A stretch of 64,000 nucleotides of DNA from Zingiber officinale (Eukaryota; Streptophyta; Magnoliopsida; Zingiberales; Zingiberaceae): positions 11,684,767 through 11,748,766 of the forward strand of contig NC_056004.1 in the NCBI RefSeq assembly GCF_018446385.1. Reading direction: 5' to 3'. This document shows positions 57,761-64,000 of the stretch, piece by piece; the first letter of the stretch is position 1, and each line of letters begins with the position of its first letter. The position numbers and the translations under genes were made by a program. The notes beneath the pieces were generated by a model. It was given only the letters and a program-made list of their open reading frames with translations. It was not told the origin of the DNA and ran no database searches.

Positions 57761-58696
57761 GAAATGCAAACCAAACCGCTAACACGTTCGTTTACGTGGT
57801 TCGGAGATAACTTGCTTCTACTCCACGGCGTGTCCGTAAGGTGGACGATCCCTCAATCCGTCGGTGGATTAGTCCCCGGCAAACTCCGGCTAGCTCAACC
57901 TCCTTGTGGGTGGAGAAACCTCACCACAACACTCACCAACAACACTTGGACACAAGGGAACTTTGAGCACTTTGGTGACTACTAATTAGGCTTTAACAAA
58001 GTCTAATTTCGTCGCCTTGGCCGGCCATACCAAGCTCCTTCTTATAGAGCTTGGAACAAATCAGAACCTGATTTGCCCGTTACCAGTCGACTAGTCCTTG
58101 CACCAGTCGACTGATGCCAGCCCAACGACTCTCCAACGGCTATCTACCAGTCGACTGGTCCCAGGACCAGTCGACTGATCCCAGGACCAGTCGACTGATC
58201 CCAGGACCAGTCGACTGATCCCAACCATTCCGGGCACAGAACCTCTCTGTGCTCACCCCTAGTCGACTGGTTCTAGTACCAGTCGACTGGTACAACCCTA
58301 TACTTAGGGTTTCCCATCCCGAGTACATTTCTCTCGCACTCGGACCCTCACGACTCACTTGACTCTTCTTTTGCAGCCTTGACCTCTTGCCTTCAAGCCT
58401 ACTTCCTTTGGCTCTCGTCCCTCGGATGCATCCAAGCCCGCGGCTCGTCTCCAATGCCATCCTTCGCGTATGCCTCGAAGTCACTTCCCTCGGGCCTTGT
58501 CCTCGCTGCCTTGTCCACGGTCCCTCGCATGCTCCACCTTCACAGGACCCGAAGCCATCAACCTGAGTCATATGTGTCACCTGCAGTCCTGCACAACTCA
58601 AGTACACATATCAAATAACAAGGGTAAACCTAACTTAAACCCTTTGCCCAAACACCAAAACACATGGTCCCGCGGACCATTGGGATTGCTCCAACA
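57761..58696 (-). repeat. C 5' LTR, second fragment, with AGTCGACT-type palindromes
   Basis: It resumes GAAATGCAAACCAAACCGC and ends TTGCTCCAACA. From 58082 to about 58291 it holds eight AGTCGACT palindromes, mostly as ACCAGTCGACTG(G/A)T, at the sites where the 3' LTR has GATCGGT forms. Three of them form a 19-bp tandem repeat (58163-58220). Sequence on both sides of the array is nearly identical to the 3' LTR. Confidence 0.93.
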
Positions 58697-60415
58697 GAAT
58701 CTTCACAGATCATCAGAGTCTTAAGTACTTCTTCACTCAGAAGGACTTAAACATGAGACAGCGCAGGTGACTAGAGTTGGTCAAAGATTACAACTATGAA
58801 ATCCTCTACCACCCAGGCAAAGCTAACAAAGTGGCAGATGTACTCAGCAGAAAATCCAGTGCATCCCTGATGTCTTTGTCATCATTAGCCCTGCCACTGC
58901 AGAAAGAGTTGTCAGATTTTGGACTTGAAATTATTTATGGACAGCTCTCCACATTGACCTTAGAGTCTACCTTGCTTGAGGACATAACAGAGAAAGCAAA
59001 GTGAAGATCCAGACATTCAGAAGATCAAGCAAGGGATATAGAAAGAAGATAAATCAGAGTTTCGAGTAACGGACAGCGGGATTCTTTATCAGGGGAGTCG
59101 CATTTGCGTGCCCAATGATGAAAAACTGAGAAAGAAGATTTTAGAAGAAGCTTATAACACCCCATACTCCATGCATCCTGGTTCTACCAAGATGTACCAA
59201 GATGTGAAACAGAGATTTTGGTGGTCTGGACTCAAAAGAGATGTTACTAAATATGTTAGTACCTGCTTGACATGCCAGAGAGTCAAAGCAGAGCACCAGA
59301 GACCAGGAGGAGTTCTTCAGCCTCTCCCAATACCAGAGTAGAAGTGGGAAGACATATCCATGGACTTCATAACAGGTCTTCCAAGAACTACAAATGGATA
59401 TGACGCAATATGGGTAGTAGTGGACAGATTGACTAAGTCTACCTATTTCCTAGCCATCAAGGTGTCCCACTCAATAGAGCAGTTGGCCCAGCTATATGTT
59501 AAAGAGGTAGTCAGACTTCATGGAGTTCCTAAATCTATCATTTCTGATAGAGATAGGCGCTTCACTTCACACTTTTGGGAGTGCATTCAGAATGCACTAG
59601 GGACCAAACTCAAGTTCAGCACAGCTTTCCATCCACAAACTGATGGACAGACAGAGCGAGTGAATCAGATTTTAGAAGATATGCTCAGAGCTTATGCGCT
59701 GGATTTCAAAGGAAGTTGGTGCAAGTATTTGTGCTTAGCTGAATTCGCCTACAACAATAGCTATCAGGCCACCATCAAGATGGCACCTTATGAGGCACTA
59801 TATGGCAGGAAATGCAGATCACCCATATGCTGGCAAGAAGTAGGAGAGAGAAAAGAGATGGAAGTGGAGCTGGGCATTCAGACGGAGCTGATAGACGAGA
59901 CCACTCAGGTGATCCAGAAAATCAGACAGAGAATTTAGACTGCCCAGAGCAGACAGAAGAGTTATGCTGACACACGCCGTAGGCCATTGGAATTCCAAGT
60001 AGGAGATTTAGTTTTCCTCAAGGTCGCTCCTATGAAGGGAGTGATGAGATTTGGCAAGAAGGGCAAATTAAGTCCTCGCTATGTAGGACCTTACCTGATC
60101 ATAGAGAGGATTGGGAAAGTAGCTTACAGGCTGGACTTACCACAAGACATGTCATCAATACACAATGTATTTCATGTCTCTATGCTAAAGAAGTGTCTCC
60201 ATGACCCGAGCCAAGTGATTCAGCCTCAGTCAGTGCAGATCCAAGAGGATCTTAGTTATGAGAGCAGACCTACACAGATAGTGGACAGAGCAGTCAAGAG
60301 ATTGAGAAACAAAGAAGTACCACTAGTGAAGGTCGTCTGGCAGAACCAGAAGCACGAGGAAATCACTTGGGAGCGGGAGGACAGTATGAGACAGAAGTAT
60401 CCAGAGCTATTTTAA
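58697..60415 (+). pseudogene. G5 RNase H end and integrase with chromodomain
   Basis: RNase H continues with [20 protein letters not shown] and [16 protein letters not shown]. The integrase HHCC region (MHPGSTKMYQDVKQRFWW, CLTCQRVKAEHQ; about 59170-59300), the catalytic core MDFITGLP (59360), ISDRDRRFTSHFW, FHPQTDGQTERVNQ, the module VGPYLIIERIGKVAY and a terminal chromodomain-like ITWEREDSMRQKYPELF follow. Stops lie near 58768, 59340 and 59936 and there is a frameshift near 59000. Two of the stops replace Trp codons (TGG to TGA or TAG). It is close to the G2 product but clearly a different family. Confidence 0.92.
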
Positions 60416-60450
60416 GTTCGAGGGCGAACTTTTTATAAGGTATGGGGGAT

Positions 60451-63396
60451 TGTAATGACCCAATTTTCCCTATTTCGAGTTCCAAATGTCCATAAAAATA
60501 TTTGGAAATGCTTTTAAAATATTCTAGAGATTTTTAGAAATTTTTAGAGTATTTTTACGCAATTTTTGGAGGTCGTTTAGTATGGTTACAAAAAGAAAGA
60601 AGTTTTGACCAAAAATTTATAGAAGGTGAGACTCGAACCCAAGACCTCCGGCCGAACCGGACTTAACTGAACACAGCCAACCAACTGGGCTACGTGTGTT
60701 TTGTTAATCAAGTATGAAGCGAGATATATTTAAGTTATAGTAAAGATCAGAATTAAAACCTAGGTTATAAAGGGTTAATTTCTTTTACCCGAACCCTAAC
60801 TCCTTCTCTTCTCCTCACGCCGTGCGATTCATCTCTGCTCGGGCGAAACGAAGCCGTATTAGGGCTTTGTCTCCGGCGCTGGCGAAAGGCTTCTTCCGGC
60901 CGGCCTTCACCCGTGCGTGGTCACCGCGACAAAGGGAGCTCGGGAACTCAAGGGAGCCACCGAGATCTTCAAGCTTTACCCGAAACCCTAGAATTTGCTT
61001 CTCTTCGGTTGTAAGTCCAAGAACAGTAGGTAAGTACTACTCACCTGTGGTAGGAGTTGCTCCGAGTTTCGATTTTCTTCCTTGCTTCCAGATTTCACAG
61101 TGCCGAGTAGAAATACATGTTAGGGGTTTCTTCCTTGCTTCCAGATTTGGTTGTGCCGAATTTATTGTGCTAGGGATATGGTTCCTCTTGTTTAGGATCA
61201 TGTTGTGCAGAATTTTCTTTACCAAGGTTGTTTCGGGTCTACTGTACAATTGGGATCAGAAGCTGCGGGTAACAGCTTCCTATAGTTTTTCCATGCTTTC
61301 TCCAGAATTTTGGAACCTGGCATAGTAGATTTACTTCTTGTACATGATTAGCTTGGAATTGATAAGCCGTGTAGCCCTAAAATGTGTGCTCGGTTGGTAT
61401 TTGGCTCTTTGCTGAGGACTGAACAGTATCAACCCTTCAATTTCCTTTTTGCTGCCGTGAGTCCTTATAGGAAGTTGAGAAGAGGCTTTAAGTAATTTGA
61501 GTAGTTTCCATTAGCAATTAGTTGAGCATGTGTAATTTCCCTTGCTGCTATGAAACTCAAATTAAATTGTTTAGTTTTCCTTGCCACTTAATGAGCATGC
61601 ACAACTTAGTATACTAGTAAGTTTGGATAGATTATTTGTTACTGTTTTAAGGGCAAGAATAACCTTGTTATAACAGTTCAGAGTTAGTTTATTTTGCCCT
61701 ACTTTACAGCATGTTTAGAAAGCTCAAAGTTGCATTCTTTTGCCCTATTTTACAGCATGTTTAGAAAGTCCAAATTAGCATTCTTTTGCTCTATTTTACA
61801 TCATGTTTAGAACGTCCAAATTAGCTCTCTTTTGCTCTATTTTTCAGCATGTTTAGAAAGTCCAAATTAGCTCTCTTTTGCTCTATTTTACAGCATGTTT
61901 AGAAAGCTTAAAGTTACTTTCTTAGCTCTATTTTATAGCATGATTAGTAAGCTTAAAGTTACTTTCTTAGCTCTATTTTATAGCATGATTAGTAAGCTTA
62001 AAGTTGCTTTCTTTTGTTCTATTTTATAGCATGATTAGTAAGTTCAGATTTGCTTTCTTTTGCTTTATTTTATAACATGCTTAGAGAGTTCAGATCTGCT
62101 TCCCTTGTGTTATTTTTATATAGCATGCTTGGTTAGTTGTAATCCTATACTTGTTAGAAATATCTACAGGATTCTAATAGGCTCTAATAAAGGATTTTAG
62201 GAAGCATGAGTAAAGATAAAGACTAAAGTCTAGTTAAAAAGAGATAACAAGTAAATTAAAGTAAGAGGCTAGTACCCGACTTCCGAGGTTGTCGTTAAAC
62301 AAATCCAGGTGACCAATTCCGAGGTCTTGGCCCTGGTAAGACCGAGGTCTTTATCCTCATAGGGCTGGAGGCTCGCTACCCCAGTCACTATTAGAGAGCA
62401 CGCAAAACAAAGATGGTACTAGCCTGGGCCCAAGGGAAAAGAAAGTAAAAGATAAATTAAAAGATTAATTTCTAGTATAAGAAAAGAAGAAGAAAGTAAA
62501 AGAGAAATTAAAAGATTAATTTCTAGTATAAGAAAAGAAAAGAAGAAAAAGAAGAAGAAAGTAAAAGAGAAATTAAAAGATTAATTTCTGGTATAAAGAT
62601 ATAAGAAAATGAAATAAATTTATGCTTGGAATCAATAAAAGTTTAGTTCTTTAATTCTAAGTCTATAGTAGTAGTTTCATTACTTTCCTGTCAGTTAGTG
62701 AGCATGTTTAGTATTCAATTTTATTTCTGTATACCATGAGTACATGCAGCTTTGCTTTAGCATTACAGATTCAGTATTATTGCATTACTTTTATGCACTT
62801 CGATGTTTTTGTGAGATAGATTAGTACTTACTAAGCATTTCGCTTATAGATCTTTTTTTCTTTCCTCCTACTGCAGATAAAGGAAAAGCTAAGATATGAA
62901 AGGGAGGCGACAGGATGGTGGTGGTGATGAAGGTGTGTGATGTCTGGACTATGGAGAGATCCAGAGGGTGCTACCAAACCTGCAGGACCTATTTGATTAG
63001 AGTTTATGCTTTAGTTCTTTTCTTTAACACTATTATGAAGTTTGTGAGATTATAGTTGAGTTTATTTCCGCATATGCATTTAGTCACTTTAATTATTTGT
63101 GGAGTGATATAGTTGGTTGTTTTACTGGAGTAGTTCTTTCTTTTACTGTTGTTTTCATAACTGCGTGGTTGTGAAAAATGTGTTACAGCCGCCTGTGGCT
63201 ACGTATATATCTTATGTACTATGGATTTGGTCATCGGTACAGGGGAGATTCTGCCGAAATTTTTCGGTAGGGATGCCACTAGGGCCGTGATAAATCTAAC
63301 TGATTCTAATAATAGCGTCAGTGACACTAGCAAGTAGAGTAGTAGTTAGGTAACGGTCGCCCTTAGAGAGTAGTAGTAAGAAGGGTGGTCGTTACA
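60451..63396 (+). repeat. 3' LTR of G5 (2946 bp)
   Basis: It is nearly identical to 40153-43103, with the same tRNA-like module (60629-60696), one extra AGCATG unit and one fewer purine-rich unit. It starts TGTAATGACCC, one C-to-T change from the 5' copy. Confidence 0.95.
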
Positions 63397-63518
63397 TAGG
63401 TTGACTTATCGCTCTTCTCATTGGCTTGAGAAGATCGTAGTTTATGGGGGCCATAACCATGTCACGTTTAACTTGTGTATATGTTGATATATGCCATGAT
63501 ATGCCATGATGTATGTGA

Positions 63519-64000
63519 TGTTGGACTTTTCGGGCCGCGAAAATCGCTTTTTCGCATCGCGAAAACACCGAAACCCCCGTCACCGGATCCGTGCGAAGAA
63601 TAAAATTTTGAAAAACCTTTGAGTACGAGTTTACTAACTCTAGATTTACATTAGAGTTCTAGATGGTTAAGAGTTTTTACCCTTGATGCGCACCCTTCGT
63701 GAATCCCGCTCGTCCAAGGTGTCGGATCTCAAGATTGTCAAAGTAGACAATCCTCTACACGTATCCACACGAACAAAAGAGGGAGAAAACCAAACTAAAG
63801 TGTGCTAGCACCTTAGTAGGGTTCGGCCAAGGTAGGATCAGAGGGAGAGAAGAAAGAGCTCAAGGAGGAAGAAGATAGAATGAATGCCCTTGAATGAAAA
63901 ATTCATTCTAATTCATTTTGAGTGGCCGACCACAATTGTAACTCCCTTACAATTAATGTGGTCGGCCACATTCAATGGAAAGGGGTTTGTTACCTCCATG
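63519..64000 (-). repeat. Minus-strand A/B-family copia LTR (H), cut by the window end
   Basis: It starts TGTTGGACTTTTCGGGCCG, matching the 3' end of LTR B, and shares the TCCGTGCGAA, GAGTACGAGTTT, CCCGCTCGTCCAAGG and GTATCCACACGAAC blocks. The upstream flank lacks a primer site, so it is a solo LTR or a 3' LTR. It lies in the leader of copia F. Confidence 0.8.

Larger units (their letters stand above)
45196..58696 (-). mobile_element. Gag-only copia-like LTR retrotransposon C (minus strand), holding D
   Basis: The ends are TGTTGGAGGATC and TTGCTCCAACA, with the perfect duplication GAATC at 45191-45195 and 58697-58701. The left LTR (45196-46201) is the 3' LTR: on the minus strand a polypurine tract, CACCAAAAAGGGGGAGATT, directly precedes it. 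The 5' LTR lies at 49076-49304 and 57761-58696, split by D, and its primer site TGGTATCAGAGC is at 49062-49073 (minus strand). Between primer site and polypurine tract there is one gag frame and repeats but no protease, integrase, reverse transcriptase or RNase H. Confidence 0.93.
40153..63396 (+). mobile_element. Full-length Ty3/gypsy element G5 with nested elements C and D
   Basis: Two direct LTRs (40153-43103 and 60451-63396) start TGTAA(C/T)GACCCAATTTTCCC and end GGTGGTCGTTACA. The perfect duplication TAGGT lies at 40148-40152 and 63397-63401. The primer site TGGTATCAGAGC is at 43106-43117 and a purine-rich tract at about 60436-60450. The element spans 23.2 kb, of which 13.5 kb is element C. 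LTR identity looks high by eye. Its Gag-Pol is chromodomain-type like G2 but carries a large internal deletion. Confidence 0.96.

Overview
This window is plant nuclear DNA (angiosperm, repeat-rich genome) made almost entirely of nested transposable elements. The evidence is plant-type LTR retrotransposons of the Ty1/copia and Ty3/gypsy superfamilies, initiator-Met tRNA primer-binding sites, chromodomain-type gypsy polyproteins, a CACTA DNA transposon carrying fragments of plant genes (a receptor-like kinase, an RGLG-type copine/RING ligase, a CDKF/MHK-type kinase), and a second CACTA remnant with TNP2-like exons. I see no intact host gene, rRNA, functional tRNA gene or CRISPR. A species cannot be named from the sequence. 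Element names below are working labels.

Left half. The oldest layer seems to be a CACTA-2 remnant (about 35279-38700). Copia element E (minus strand; 5' LTR 33364-35278, primer site 33350-33361, leader 32347-33363 and 24963-25096, decayed gag 24165-24962) lies against it. The leader of E is split by gypsy LTR complex G3 (25097-32346), which holds inverted LTR pieces and the clean solo LTR G4 (26914-29979, target duplication ACAAG). The gag of E is cut by copia element B (minus strand, 5' LTR 7456-24144). The LTR of B is split by full-length gypsy element G2 (8331-23199, duplication GGAAA), whose 3' LTR holds gene-capturing CACTA-1 (17664-22944, duplication AGC). The leader of B adjoins gypsy LTR G1 (1-6958), which holds solo copia LTR A (1129-6896, duplication TTAAG), which in turn holds a reversed G1-type LTR (1361-5164).

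Right half. Copia element F (LTR ending 39398, then a leader) is split by gypsy element G5 (40153-63396, duplication TAGGT; LTRs 2951 and 2946 bp). The RNase H coding region of G5 is split by gag-only copia-like element C (45196-58696, minus strand, duplication GAATC). The 5' LTR of C holds gag-only gypsy element D (49305-57760, minus strand, 1.4 kb LTRs). A minus-strand A/B-family LTR (H) starts at 63519 and runs off the window.

How the parts relate. G2 and G5 carry decayed Gag-Pol; C and D carry only gag and would depend on enzymes from elsewhere. Two patterns are not explained by ordinary annotation. First, tRNA-like modules (A-box and B-box style) lie antisense just inside the 5' end of LTRs from at least four gypsy families. 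Second, arrays of short palindromes lie in LTRs of a gypsy and a copia-like element, and the whole set changes from GATCGGT-type to AGTCGACT-type between the two LTRs of element C.
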